This document shows, piece by piece, positions 31,933 through 40,196 of a DNA stretch of 43,377 bases. Source of the DNA: Pseudomonadota bacterium (GTDB lineage Bacteria > Desulfobacterota > Syntrophorhabdia > Syntrophorhabdales > Syntrophorhabdaceae); NCBI GenBank assembly GCA_026388255.1, contig JAPLKC010000037.1:1-43377 (forward strand), read 5' to 3'. Within the stretch, counting starts at the first letter, position 1. Every line of letters starts with the position of its first letter. Below the pieces are notes generated by a model. It had not been told where the DNA came from. It worked only from the letters and a program-made list of their open reading frames with translations, and did no database searches. The position numbers were made by a program, and so were the translations under genes.

Positions 31933-32628
31933 ATGAAGACAGTCGGAATTATCGGGGGGATTGGACCGGAGTCAACCGTTGAGTACTATCGATTGATAAT
32001 CCAATTGTATCGCCAACAAGAACTCGATGGCACCTACCCCCAAATCGTTATCAACAGTATTGACATGAAAAAGATGCTGGATCTGATAGAGGTGAACAAT
32101 TTGGCGGACGTCACTACCTATCTCCTGGCAGAAATCAGGAATTTGGCCTTTGCTGGAGCCGATTTTGGCCTCCTGGCCTCCAACACGCCACATGTTGTAT
32201 TTGATGCGCTTCTTCCACAATCGCCGATACCCTTGATCAGTATTGTCGAAGTAACCTGCCGGGCCGCTAAGAAGCAGGGGCTAAAGCGTGTAGGACTTTT
32301 CGGCACCCGTTTCACGATGCAGGGGCGATTCTATTCTGATGTACTTGACAGAGCAGGGATAACCTTGGTCCTGCCGGGTACTGAAGAGCAAGCTTACATT
32401 CATGACAAATATATGAGTGAATTGGTGAACGGGATTCTGCTGTCTGAGACGCGAGAGGGCTTATTATCGATAGCCCGTCGATTGAGGGTCGAGGAAAAGA
32501 TAGATGGCTTGATACTGGGTGGTACGGAATTACCACTGATCATGCGAGGTACTGAAGACCAGGGCATCCCTTTTCTGGACACGACAAAGCTTCATGTTGA
32601 ATCTGTGGTTTCAAGGCTATTGCAATAG
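31933..32628 (+). CDS. Aspartate/glutamate racemase-family protein lacking both usual catalytic cysteines
   Basis: A 231-residue protein with the family start KTVGIIGGIGPESTVEYY and the two-domain alpha/beta fold. In classical aspartate racemases Cys is present in PCNTAH and in the GCTE motif. Here these read LLASNTPH and LILGGTELPL, so Ser and Gly replace the cysteines. It may therefore not racemise by the two-thiol route. Its own relatives may act as a different isomerase or lyase. It lies 66 bases before the UPF0261 gene. Confidence 0.8.
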   Translation: MKTVGIIGGIGPESTVEYYRLIIQLYRQQELDGTYPQIVINSIDMKKMLDLIEVNNLADVTTYLLAEIRNLAFAGADFGLLASNTPHVVFDALLPQSPIPLISIVEVTCRAAKKQGLKRVGLFGTRFTMQGRFYSDVLDRAGITLVLPGTEEQAYIHDKYMSELVNGILLSETREGLLSIARRLRVEEKIDGLILGGTELPLIMRGTEDQGIPFLDTTKLHVESVVSRLLQ

Positions 32629-32694
32629 TGACCGACATGGCCTCAAGGTGCATCACAGAAGAGAGTGCCTTTGAGAAAGAAGAAAGGAGAGAAA

Positions 32695-33921
32695 ATGAAA
32701 ACGATATGTTTGATCGGGGCCTTTGACACCAAAGGTGCGGAGTATGCCTTCGTTCGCAAGCAAATACTTGCCAGAGGACATAAGGTACTCACAGTCAACA
32801 CAGGCACAATGGGTTCAACCGACCTTTTCCCTGTGGACGTACAGGCCTATGATGTCGCACAGGCCGGCGGCGGCAGTCTTGAACAACTTAGAGAGCGGAA
32901 AGACCGTGGCGAGGCAATGAAGGTTATGTGTGCGGGTGCACCAGCAATAGTTAAATCGCTTTATGATAAGCAGATGTTTGACGGTATCATCGGTATGGGT
33001 GGCACCGGAGGAACAGCAGTTGTGACTTCAGCCATGCGTGTCCTTCCGGTTGGCGTACCCAAGGTCTGTGTCTCTACAACTGCATCAGGCGATGTCGGAG
33101 TTTACGTGGGAACAAAGGATATCACGATGATCCCCTCCATCGTCGACGTGGCCGGTATTAATCGCATCTCCCGCATCGTTTTCTCACGCGCCGCCGGTGC
33201 GATTTGCGGCATGGTGGAAACCGATATCCCCGAAAGCTCAGAAGACAAGCCGGTCATCGCCGCATCTATGTTCGGCAACACGACTCCCTGTGTAAACGCC
33301 TGCATGGCAAATCTTTCGAACGAGGGATACGAGGTCCTTGTCTTCCACGCAACCGGAACCGGCGGGAAGACGATGGAAAGCCTCGTGAGGGAAGGTTTGG
33401 TTGACGCTGTTCTGGATATCACAACAACGGAATGGGCAGACACTGTTTGCGGCGGGGTATTCGATGCCGGCTCCGAACGACTCGATGCTGCCGGACAAAT
33501 GGGAATACCGCACCTCATCGTACCGGGATGCGTGGACATGGCCAATTTCGGTGGAATGGACACAGTGCCCGAAAAATACAAGAAGGGAAACCGCACATTC
33601 TACGAATGGACTCCATCAGTTACCCTGATGCGTACCGACAAAGAAGAGAATGAGAAAATGGGAAAAGTATTCGCGGAAAAGGCGAACGTTGCCAAGGGGC
33701 CGGTTGCATTTCTCATCCCTCTCAACGGGGTATCCATGCTCGATAGCGACAATCAGCCGTTCTGCGACCGCGATGCCGATAAGGCAATGTTCGACGCCAT
33801 CAAGGCAAACCTCAGGGAAGGTATTGAAGTAGTCGAGATGGACAACAATATCAACGATCCGGAGTTCGCAACCAGGGCGGTTGAAATGATGCTGGCCCTT
33901 ATTAAACAAGCCAGTGCCTGA
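32695..33921 (+). CDS. UPF0261 / Tm-1-like ATP-binding domain protein
   Basis: A 408-residue protein of the UPF0261 family. It starts at ATG 32695 with AAAGGAG. KTICLIGAFDTKGAEYAFVR is the N-terminal signature. MGGTGGTAVVTSAMRVLPVG and CVSTTASGDVGVYVGTKDIT are glycine- and threonine-rich nucleotide-binding-like loops, and VFHATGTGGKTMESLVREG follows. The plant relative Tm-1 binds ATP and inhibits viral replication. The bacterial reaction is not known to me. Relatives often pair with a TIM-barrel gene, which is absent here. Confidence 0.85.
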   Translation: MKTICLIGAFDTKGAEYAFVRKQILARGHKVLTVNTGTMGSTDLFPVDVQAYDVAQAGGGSLEQLRERKDRGEAMKVMCAGAPAIVKSLYDKQMFDGIIGMGGTGGTAVVTSAMRVLPVGVPKVCVSTTASGDVGVYVGTKDITMIPSIVDVAGINRISRIVFSRAAGAICGMVETDIPESSEDKPVIAASMFGNTTPCVNACMANLSNEGYEVLVFHATGTGGKTMESLVREGLVDAVLDITTTEWADTVCGGVFDAGSERLDAAGQMGIPHLIVPGCVDMANFGGMDTVPEKYKKGNRTFYEWTPSVTLMRTDKEENEKMGKVFAEKANVAKGPVAFLIPLNGVSMLDSDNQPFCDRDADKAMFDAIKANLREGIEVVEMDNNINDPEFATRAVEMMLALIKQASA

Positions 33922-33994
33922 CCCGGAGGACTCTTTCTCCCTCGTAGCAGTCCAGAAGGACGTAGTTGGCTAACGTGACAAAGCCGGCTCCATA

Positions 33995-34004
33995 GGGGGG
34001 GGGG
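33995..34004. repeat. Run of ten G in the 33922-34130 gap
   Basis: A G10 tract in the intergenic space before the selenoprotein gene. Such tracts slip easily in replication and sequencing. Nothing else clear is seen in this 209-bp gap. Confidence 0.6.
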
Positions 34005-34130
34005 TGACAGGTGACTAAGGTAAGGAATGATTGCGCAGAAGACAGATGACTGAACATGGAGATAGGTATCAAATTATTCCGTGTTGATGGATAACACTTT
34101 TTGTATGATTCATAGACAAAAGGAGGCGTT

Positions 34131-34367
34131 ATGAACATTTTTATTGAATATTGTGCTGCTTGAAACTTTCTTCCTCAAGCTTCCAGGGTGGAAGCGGAAT
34201 TGAAGTCAAAATATCCTGATTCAATTATTAAATTGATCGAAGGCGGCGGCGGCATCTTCGATGTAAAGTTTAACGGCAAGTTGATCTACTCTAAACAAAA
34301 TATTAAGGGACAGCGATTCCCTGACAAGGGAGAAATCTCCAGGTTGATCGACCAGGAGATAGGCTGA
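34131..34367 (+). CDS. SelW/Rdx-family selenoprotein (UGA decoded as selenocysteine)
   Basis: A gene of 78 codons with an in-frame TGA at 34161-34163. AGGAGG (34121-34126) precedes ATG 34131. The protein reads MNIFIEYCAA-U-NFLPQASRV (U = codon 11), then KLIEGGGGIFDVKFNGKLIY, and ends near RLIDQEIG. This is the whole thioredoxin-like Rdx domain: the redox motif is CxxU at residues 8-11, where relatives have CxxC or CxxU, and the GGxFDV loop is conserved. TGA at exactly that site and unbroken homology afterwards argue for selenocysteine rather than a nonsense mutation. The role is probably thiol redox; the partner is unknown. Confidence 0.88.
34171..34199 (+). promoter_or_regulatory. Bacterial SECIS-like hairpin
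   Basis: A stem GCTTCCA (34179-34185), loop GGG (34186-34188), TGGAAGC (34189-34195) pairs perfectly. It is extended by TTCC (34171-34174) and GGAA (34196-34199) after a TCAA bulge. The loop begins 22 bases after the UGA, in the distance range for bacterial SECIS elements read by SelB, and holds the guanosines expected in the apical loop. Confidence 0.75.
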
Positions 34368-34600
34368 CTTTTAACAGGAAGCCGTAAGTAAAGTCGAGGT
34401 GTAGAAGGAAAGAAGGGCAAATAATAGTGTATAAAAAGCCCTCTTTATTTCTGTGAAACGATGTGGTATATGAGAAGTCTCTCTTAACTCGCACAGCATA
34501 CGAGAAGGGGAGGTCGGGGTATTCGCTTGCGGGTCCCTTTATGCTCGTGAAGAACTCAACCTGTTTATTGACGGGCCGGTTAAGTCACTTTGATAAAAAG

Positions 34601-35563
34601 ATGAAAACAATAATTTATGACGGAAAGCTGAAGTATGTTAAGAACTACCCCGCCCCCATACCAGAGGAGGGAGAGGCCCTGATACGGGTAACATTGGCAG
34701 GTATCTGCAATACCGACCTTGAAATCATGCAGGGCTATCTGGGATTTCAGGGTGTTATGGGGCACGAATTTGTTGGGGTTGTTGAAAATGTGAATAGCAA
34801 AAGCTGCCATTTAGTCGGAAAAAGGGTGGTCGGAGAAATTAATTGCGACTGCGGTGTCTGCGATTACTGCATGAAGGGTCTTCAAAAGCACTGCCCTGAC
34901 CGGAAGACAATGGGGATTTCAGGTAAAAACGGGGCCTTTGCCGAGTACATAACGCTGCCGGCAGACAATCTGTTGGAAGTGCCGGACAACCTTTCCGATG
35001 AAGAAGCTGTATTTGCCGAGCCTTTGGCGGCTGCCTTTGAGATATTGGAACAGCTTCATATAAAACCAACAGATAGGATTATTATCCTCGGAGATGGAAA
35101 ACTGGGAATACTCGTCTCCCTTGCCCTCAATCTTACCCAGGCCGATGTAACACTTGCCGGAAGGCATGAAAAAAAATTGCAGGTCGCACGGGAACAGCAC
35201 GTAAAGACTATTCATCTCAAGGACTTAAACATCAGAAAGGAATACGATGTTGTTGTGGAGGCAACAGGCTCTGCAGACGGTTTTGATTTTGCCCTTAAAC
35301 TGGTGAAACCAAGGGGGACAATCGTTCTGAAAACCACCGTTGCATATGGAAAAGAGATGAACCTTGCACCTGTTGTGATTGATGAAATACAGGTTATCGG
35401 CTCACGTTGCGGACCCTTTGAACCGGCGCTCCGGGCAATGGCAAAAAAGCTTATAAACGTAAAGCCTCTTATAAGTGCGACTTACAAACCGGACATGGTA
35501 TTGGCAGCCTTTAAAAAGGCAAGATCAAGAGAAGCGCTTAAAGTACTTCTGGACTTCAGTTAA
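34601..35563 (+). CDS. Zinc-dependent alcohol dehydrogenase (threonine/sorbitol dehydrogenase-like)
   Basis: A 320-residue MDR enzyme from ATG 34601. The frame is open for 46 more codons upstream, but those residues do not fit the family. The catalytic zinc ligands are Cys in GICNTDLEI, and His and Glu in GHEFVG. The four cysteines of the structural zinc are in CDCGVCDYCMKGLQKHC. The nucleotide-binding loop is GDGKLGILVS. It oxidises a secondary alcohol or amino alcohol with NAD; the substrate is unknown. The 34368-34600 gap shows nothing convincing. Confidence 0.87.
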   Translation: MKTIIYDGKLKYVKNYPAPIPEEGEALIRVTLAGICNTDLEIMQGYLGFQGVMGHEFVGVVENVNSKSCHLVGKRVVGEINCDCGVCDYCMKGLQKHCPDRKTMGISGKNGAFAEYITLPADNLLEVPDNLSDEEAVFAEPLAAAFEILEQLHIKPTDRIIILGDGKLGILVSLALNLTQADVTLAGRHEKKLQVAREQHVKTIHLKDLNIRKEYDVVVEATGSADGFDFALKLVKPRGTIVLKTTVAYGKEMNLAPVVIDEIQVIGSRCGPFEPALRAMAKKLINVKPLISATYKPDMVLAAFKKARSREALKVLLDFS

Positions 35564-35572
35564 GCAATCAGG

Positions 35573-36178
35573 CTATTTTTTTATAATTACCCATAATCCC
35601 CCTTCGGTAACAAGTTCAGCATGTCCGGGTATCTTGCCGGTGCCTATGTCTTCAAGCAATCTGTCTGCCGTTATCTCAGTTTTACCGATCATTAAATTGA
35701 GTTCGCGTGACCTTTCCCCAATTACATTAATCACTTCTTTGGGGGTATATTTTCCGAAACCGCCGCCTACCATTGCAATCCCGTTTTTTCTTAAAACCCT
35801 GTATATTGCTGAAAAATCAACCTTGAAGAGAGACGGAAAGAATAATGCGCCCCGAAATATTACCAGATCAATCGAATGCCCTGCGATCCCCATTAGCGAG
35901 GCATTGCTCTCAACAACCCGTATCTCATTGTCAATTTTATGCTTTTCCGCCTTTTTACGGAAGAAGTCCCCCATGTCCGGCGGAAATGCTGCAATCGAAA
36001 AGGAGTCGCCGATCCCGTGAGTATGCATAGAAAATACAACCCCGCAGAAAGGACCCATTTCAAGGATATCCCCGGGCCTGCGGCCATAGATTTCTTCTAT
36101 ATGCCTCATTAAATAAGGATAAACAGGATTCCACAGGTCATAAAGTTCTTTAATAGGGTCAAGGTCGACTGTGTTCAT
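35573..36178 (-). CDS. Class I methyltransferase-like protein
   Basis: A 201-residue protein from ATG 36178 (MNTVDLDPIKELYDLWNPVY). The first ATG-less extension upstream (TTG at 36271) adds 31 residues with no family support. ILEMGPFCGVVFSMHTHGIG takes the place of motif I, and SIDLVIFRGALFFPSLFKVD is like motif IV, so it is a divergent SAM-dependent methyltransferase. It is convergent with the dehydrogenase gene and divergent from the MBL gene. Confidence 0.65.
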   Translation of the reverse strand: MNTVDLDPIKELYDLWNPVYPYLMRHIEEIYGRRPGDILEMGPFCGVVFSMHTHGIGDSFSIAAFPPDMGDFFRKKAEKHKIDNEIRVVESNASLMGIAGHSIDLVIFRGALFFPSLFKVDFSAIYRVLRKNGIAMVGGGFGKYTPKEVINVIGERSRELNLMIGKTEITADRLLEDIGTGKIPGHAELVTEGGLWVIIKK

Positions 36179-36310
36179 AGGTTTTTCACAGACTTTATAA
36201 TAACAGATACGTTGGGGATCATAAACAGAATTTCTTGTTGAACGCCCGATGCGGAAATATGAGTTGTTCAACAGCAGGTTTTATGATAAGTACAAAAAGG
36301 GATTTTTCTA

Positions 36311-37009
36311 TTGGAACCGAAAAAAATAACAAAAGAGATATACCGGATAGGCGGGGCTGATCTTACATCTGCGAAAGATTGTGCCGTATATCTTCTGGAC
36401 CTTGGTGAACTTGTTTTGATAGATATCGGTTCAGGTGAGGGTTTTGACAAATTGATTGACAATATTGAAAAGGCAGGTTTCAGGCCTCAAGATATCTCCA
36501 CCATGATAATGACTCATTGTCATGTTGACCATATCGGAGGCGCCGGCGCCTTTCGTGAACACTTCGGTACACGTCTTATCATGCACGCCCTGGATTCAGA
36601 GATCGTTGAAAGAGCAGATATGAGACTAACGGCAGCTCTTTGCTTTAATATTAATTTTCAGCCTCTCGCTGTTGACACAAAGCTCATGGGCGAAAAAGGC
36701 ATAATTACAATCGGCAGGCACCAAATATCCTGGCTCCGCACACCGGGTCATACACCGGGCTCTATATCTGTTTATGTGAATATTGACGGTAAGAGGATTC
36801 TTTTTCCGCAGGATATTGCAGCACCGCTTCTCAAGGAATTCGACTGTGATCCTGCTGCATGGATGGAGTCTATCAATAAATTACTTGCCCTTGATGCAGA
36901 CATCCTTTGTGACGGACACTCGGGCGCCTACGGACCGAAAAATGTTGTAAAGGATTACCTGGAATATTGTATAGATTCCCAGCGTCAGATGGGGTATATA
37001 ACCCTATAA
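36311..37009 (+). CDS. Metallo-beta-lactamase-fold hydrolase
   Basis: A 232-residue cytoplasmic MBL protein starting at TTG 36311. The HxHxDH site is in MTHCHVDHIGGAG (about 67-73). Further ligands are His in RTPGHTPGSIS, Asp in LFPQDIAAPL and His in CDGHSGAY. The fold is of the glyoxalase II-like subgroup. The substrate is not assignable. The formiminotransferase gene follows in the same direction after 51 bases. Confidence 0.85.
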   Translation: MEPKKITKEIYRIGGADLTSAKDCAVYLLDLGELVLIDIGSGEGFDKLIDNIEKAGFRPQDISTMIMTHCHVDHIGGAGAFREHFGTRLIMHALDSEIVERADMRLTAALCFNINFQPLAVDTKLMGEKGIITIGRHQISWLRTPGHTPGSISVYVNIDGKRILFPQDIAAPLLKEFDCDPAAWMESINKLLALDADILCDGHSGAYGPKNVVKDYLEYCIDSQRQMGYITL

Positions 37010-37060
37010 TAATCATGATAATTAACCGATTTTTCTGTATAATTACAGGAGAGATAAAGG

Positions 37061-37957
37061 ATGAATAAAATTATCGAATGCGTACCGAATTTCAGTGAAG
37101 GCAGAGACACAGATAAAATAAAAAAGATCACAGGTGCATTTCAAGGAATTGACGGTGTAAAATTTCTCGATTATCATAAAGACGCAGACCATAACCGGCT
37201 TGTTGTCACTGTAGTCGGCGAACCGCAGCCCCTTATGCTTGCAGTCGTTGCCGCTGTCGGCGTTGCTGTAGAAATTATAGATATGCGGACACACCGGGGT
37301 CAACATCCAAGGATGGGCGCTGTCGATGTAATTCCCTTTATCCCTATAAAGCATGTCACCATGGAAGAGGCTGTCCTGCTTTCAAAAGAGGCGGCAAAGG
37401 CAGTCTGGGAAGCTTACCGGCTTCCTGTCTTTTTGTACGAAGCCTCTGCTGCAAACCAGGAAAGAAAAAATCTGGCCGACATACGCAAAGGACAGTTTGA
37501 GGGGATGGCGGAAAAGATAAAGATGCCCGAATGGAAACCTGACTACGGAGATGCCCGGATACACCCTACAGCAGGGGTGGTTGCCATCGGCGCCCGTAAG
37601 CCCCTTATTGCCTTCAATGTAAACCTCGATACGGATAACATTGAGATAGCAAATGCTATAGCAAGGTCAGTTAGGCATATAAGCGGGGGACTCAAGCATT
37701 GCAAGGCCATCGGTATTGCGCTGAAGGAAAGGGGTATTACCCAGGTTTCCATGAATATGACGGATTTTACAAAAACACCGCTTTACCGGGTGGTTGAACT
37801 TATCAGGATCGAGGCAAAACGATATGGCGTCAATGTCGCAGGAAGCGAGATTGTAGGCCTTGCCCCGATGGAAGCATTGGTTGACGCTGCTTCTTATTAC
37901 ATGGGGCTGGAGAATTTCACGATAGAACAGGTGCTCGAAGCAAGGATCACGGAGTAA
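37061..37957 (+). CDS. ftcD: Glutamate formiminotransferase
   Basis: A 298-residue enzyme that passes the formimino group of formiminoglutamate to tetrahydrofolate, in histidine or purine breakdown. MNKIIECVPNFSEGRDTDKI is the N-terminal signature. DYHKDADHNRLVVTVVG and HRGQHPRMGAVDVIPFIP contain the catalytic His region. ARKPLIAFNVNLDTDN starts the second subdomain. The cyclodeaminase domain of the animal protein is absent, as in most bacterial versions. AGGAGAG precedes ATG 37061. Confidence 0.92.
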   Translation: MNKIIECVPNFSEGRDTDKIKKITGAFQGIDGVKFLDYHKDADHNRLVVTVVGEPQPLMLAVVAAVGVAVEIIDMRTHRGQHPRMGAVDVIPFIPIKHVTMEEAVLLSKEAAKAVWEAYRLPVFLYEASAANQERKNLADIRKGQFEGMAEKIKMPEWKPDYGDARIHPTAGVVAIGARKPLIAFNVNLDTDNIEIANAIARSVRHISGGLKHCKAIGIALKERGITQVSMNMTDFTKTPLYRVVELIRIEAKRYGVNVAGSEIVGLAPMEALVDAASYYMGLENFTIEQVLEARITE

Positions 37958-38035
37958 GAGGGCACAGGATCATCCTCGCCGTCGCCGTCATAGTTTATTT
38001 TTATACAAACACAGGCTGTGCAGACGGCCCCATCC

Positions 38036-38539
38036 CTATATGCTGAATCTCCATTTACAGAAGCAGTCAGCAGGGTGATCAGGCGGCGCAAAAATACACT
38101 CTACTTTGATGCCCTTATCAACTGCATGGGCAAAGGATTCAAATTCTCTCTGATGCATATCGCGGCAGTAGAATTCAGGCAAACCGCGTTTTACCCGCGC
38201 AACCTGTGTAACGCATCGGGGCGCGGAAACAATAACCTCGTCCTCTTTTTCTTCAACAAGATAACCTACAATCATTGTCCAGGGACAAAACTGCATTGCC
38301 TTCGCAAACCCTTTCAGCCCTTTTTCCTTGATGTGAAACCGGCTTACGATATCCTTTGCCGACATACCGGCAATTTTTCCCCAGACTGCCTCATCAAGAT
38401 ATTCCGCTGCTGCCCGGTCATATTTTTCTTCCACACAGAGAAACCAGAAGCCATCGACTACCCTATAGTGCCAAAGCAGAAATTTAAGATAGCCTTTAAG
38501 CTCCTCCTTCTCCAGATTTTCAAGTATTCCCAAGTCCAT
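38036..38539 (-). CDS. DUF6125-like protein
   Basis: A 167-residue protein: DLGILENLEKEELKGYLKFL at the start, then a motif-like MQFCPWTMIVGYLV, and a cysteine-containing end (CVTQVARVKRGLPEFYCRDM, ADCFCKWRF). Related proteins with conserved Cys and His occur in syntrophic and sulfate-reducing bacteria, some labelled as L-2-amino-thiazoline-4-carboxylate hydrolase-like. The reaction is unknown. The five C-terminal cysteines suggest metal or cluster binding. It lies 16 bases after the flavoprotein gene. Confidence 0.65.
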   Translation of the reverse strand: MDLGILENLEKEELKGYLKFLLWHYRVVDGFWFLCVEEKYDRAAAEYLDEAVWGKIAGMSAKDIVSRFHIKEKGLKGFAKAMQFCPWTMIVGYLVEEKEDEVIVSAPRCVTQVARVKRGLPEFYCRDMHQREFESFAHAVDKGIKVECIFAPPDHPADCFCKWRFSI

Positions 38540-38555
38540 AAAATATACCCCTTGT

Positions 38556-39230
38556 TTACATATAGTTCTTTTTTTTCCAGCATTCTATAACATAATCATA
38601 TTGTTCGGGATTTTTATTAAATATAAATTTACGCATGACCATCCTGTCCACTGCAAAAAATATCCGTTCAAAAATGCCCCTCGAACAACGGTTTTTAATA
38701 CGATAAATCAGTTTTTCCGTCGCCTTTTCCAATCTCGATTCAATATCAGGAGCCCTGACCTTGTTCGGAATCCCGACCTTGCAAAAAATAAAGTCGGATA
38801 ATCTTGTGTGGCAAACATCCTGAAGAGCGACCAGTTTTTTATTTACCGTCTTTCCGCCCATAAACCCCACGCTGGAGATGGCGAGGGTATGTTTATCTTC
38901 AAGTGCAAGGGTAAAGCCGAGCAAATAGGTTATACGTTCATAAAAACGCTTGTAGCAAGCCGTGGTAAGCCCGTTACGTACAGGCGACCCGATTACAAAA
39001 CCGTCCGCTTCCAGCATTGCCTGCCTGATTTTATCCATATCATCAGTCAGCGCACACTTGCCGGTTTTCAAACATTGAAAACATCCTATACACTCTTTGA
39101 TATCAGCGTCTGCCAGACGGAGATTTTGAACCTCGACATCTTTTGCTTTAAGGTAAGATGAAACAATTGCGAGTGCTTCGGCTGTAAAACCTCCCTGTTT
39201 TGCGTTTCCATTGATGACAAGTATTTTCAT
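38556..39230 (-). CDS. Iron-sulfur flavoprotein / NADPH-dependent FMN reductase-like
   Basis: A 224-residue flavodoxin-fold protein. MKILVINGNAKQGGFTAEAL forms the FMN phosphate loop, and CIGCFQCLKTGKC (about 48-60) supplies four cysteines, as in archaeal and bacterial iron-sulfur flavoproteins. DGFVIGSPVRNG is the second FMN-contacting loop. The C-terminal 60 residues are basic and helical. Relatives move electrons from ferredoxin to acceptors; the partner here is unknown. Confidence 0.85.
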   Translation of the reverse strand: MKILVINGNAKQGGFTAEALAIVSSYLKAKDVEVQNLRLADADIKECIGCFQCLKTGKCALTDDMDKIRQAMLEADGFVIGSPVRNGLTTACYKRFYERITYLLGFTLALEDKHTLAISSVGFMGGKTVNKKLVALQDVCHTRLSDFIFCKVGIPNKVRAPDIESRLEKATEKLIYRIKNRCSRGIFERIFFAVDRMVMRKFIFNKNPEQYDYVIECWKKKNYM

Positions 39231-39458
39231 TTGTTTTGCCCCCTGAGAGATTATTTAGCTTTTCGGGCAATACTATCTTCAGGTCATCTCCTTGTATATA
39301 CAAATTTCTAAAAATTATCAAGATTAATGCTTTACCGGGGTTTTCATAGACAATGCTGAAGCGCTATTTTATTTAACGCGGCATATAAGTGATTGCAATA
39401 AAATAAGGCGCCATATTTGAGTAGCAGGCAACTCCAAAAATTAAAATACTTTCCGCAG

Positions 39459-40196
39459 TTAGGCTATCACGGTTTTTGGTTCTTCCAGGGTACTATTCTG
39501 AGCCGTAACTGCAATCTCACTAATCTGTCCATCTCTCATTTCGAGCATACGGTCTGCATAGCGGGCCAATTCCTGATTATGAGTCACCATGATGACTGTC
39601 AGACCTTCACTCCTGCTGAGTCCTTGAAGAACCTTTACAATTTCTTCGGAACGTTTTGTATCAAGGTTTCCAGTCGGCTCATCGGCCAGGAGTATTTTCG
39701 GCTTATTTACCATGGCCCTTGCTATTGCCACCCTCTGCATCTCGCCGCCTGATATCTGACCCGGGAGATGATCCTTCCGGTGGTCTATGCCCATAAGGGC
39801 AAGCAGTTTTTCCGTTTCCTTCTCCGTGCCCGGCTTACGATAAAATGTAAGGGGCAGCATCACGTTTTCTGACACATTCAGGGTCGGGATGAGATAGAAA
39901 TTCTGGAAGATATAGCCGAATGTCTCTCTCCTTATTTTTGTCAATTCACGTTCAGAAAGGCGTTTTTTCTTACCGAAGATTGATCGGCCATCGAGAAAAA
40001 GCTCCCCTGACGTGGGATTATCAAGACAACCGAGAAGGTTGATCAGTGTGGTTTTGCCCGACCCCGAAGGCCCTATAATGGAAACGAAGTCCCCCGCGTT
40101 GATCCGGAAAGAGACGCTATTTACGGAAATTACCTCTTCGACTCCACGGGAATAGATTCTGGTAAGGTTTATTGCTTCTATCACATTCTGGCTCAT
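39459..40196 (-). CDS. ABC transporter ATP-binding protein (LolD/MacB type)
   Basis: A 245-residue ATPase. Walker A is GPSGSGKTT (about 43-51), the signature is SGGEMQRVAIARA, Walker B is ILLADEPTG, and the H-loop is VTHN. I chose ATG 40196 because GGGGGAGG lies just before it and it overlaps the permease stop (ATGA). An upstream ATG gives a non-family extension. It powers the FtsX-like permease encoded directly upstream in the same operon. Confidence 0.93.
   Translation of the reverse strand: MSQNVIEAINLTRIYSRGVEEVISVNSVSFRINAGDFVSIIGPSGSGKTTLINLLGCLDNPTSGELFLDGRSIFGKKKRLSERELTKIRRETFGYIFQNFYLIPTLNVSENVMLPLTFYRKPGTEKETEKLLALMGIDHRKDHLPGQISGGEMQRVAIARAMVNKPKILLADEPTGNLDTKRSEEIVKVLQGLSRSEGLTVIMVTHNQELARYADRMLEMRDGQISEIAVTAQNSTLEEPKTVIA

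Noticed and set aside
33922-34130. Small gene in the gap after UPF0261
   Set aside because: The 78-residue minus-strand frame here has no ribosome site or recognisable sequence and crosses the G10 run.
34463-34600. N-terminal extension of the alcohol dehydrogenase
   Set aside because: The 46 extra residues are unlike the family, and the internal ATG 34601 gives the normal MDR start.
35475-36020. Plus-strand frame of 181 residues
   Set aside because: Antisense to the methyltransferase-like gene and overlapping the dehydrogenase end. The protein is Ser/Pro-rich without motifs.
38018-38590. Plus-strand frame of 190 residues
   Set aside because: Antisense shadow of the DUF6125-like gene, which has the better start and family features.
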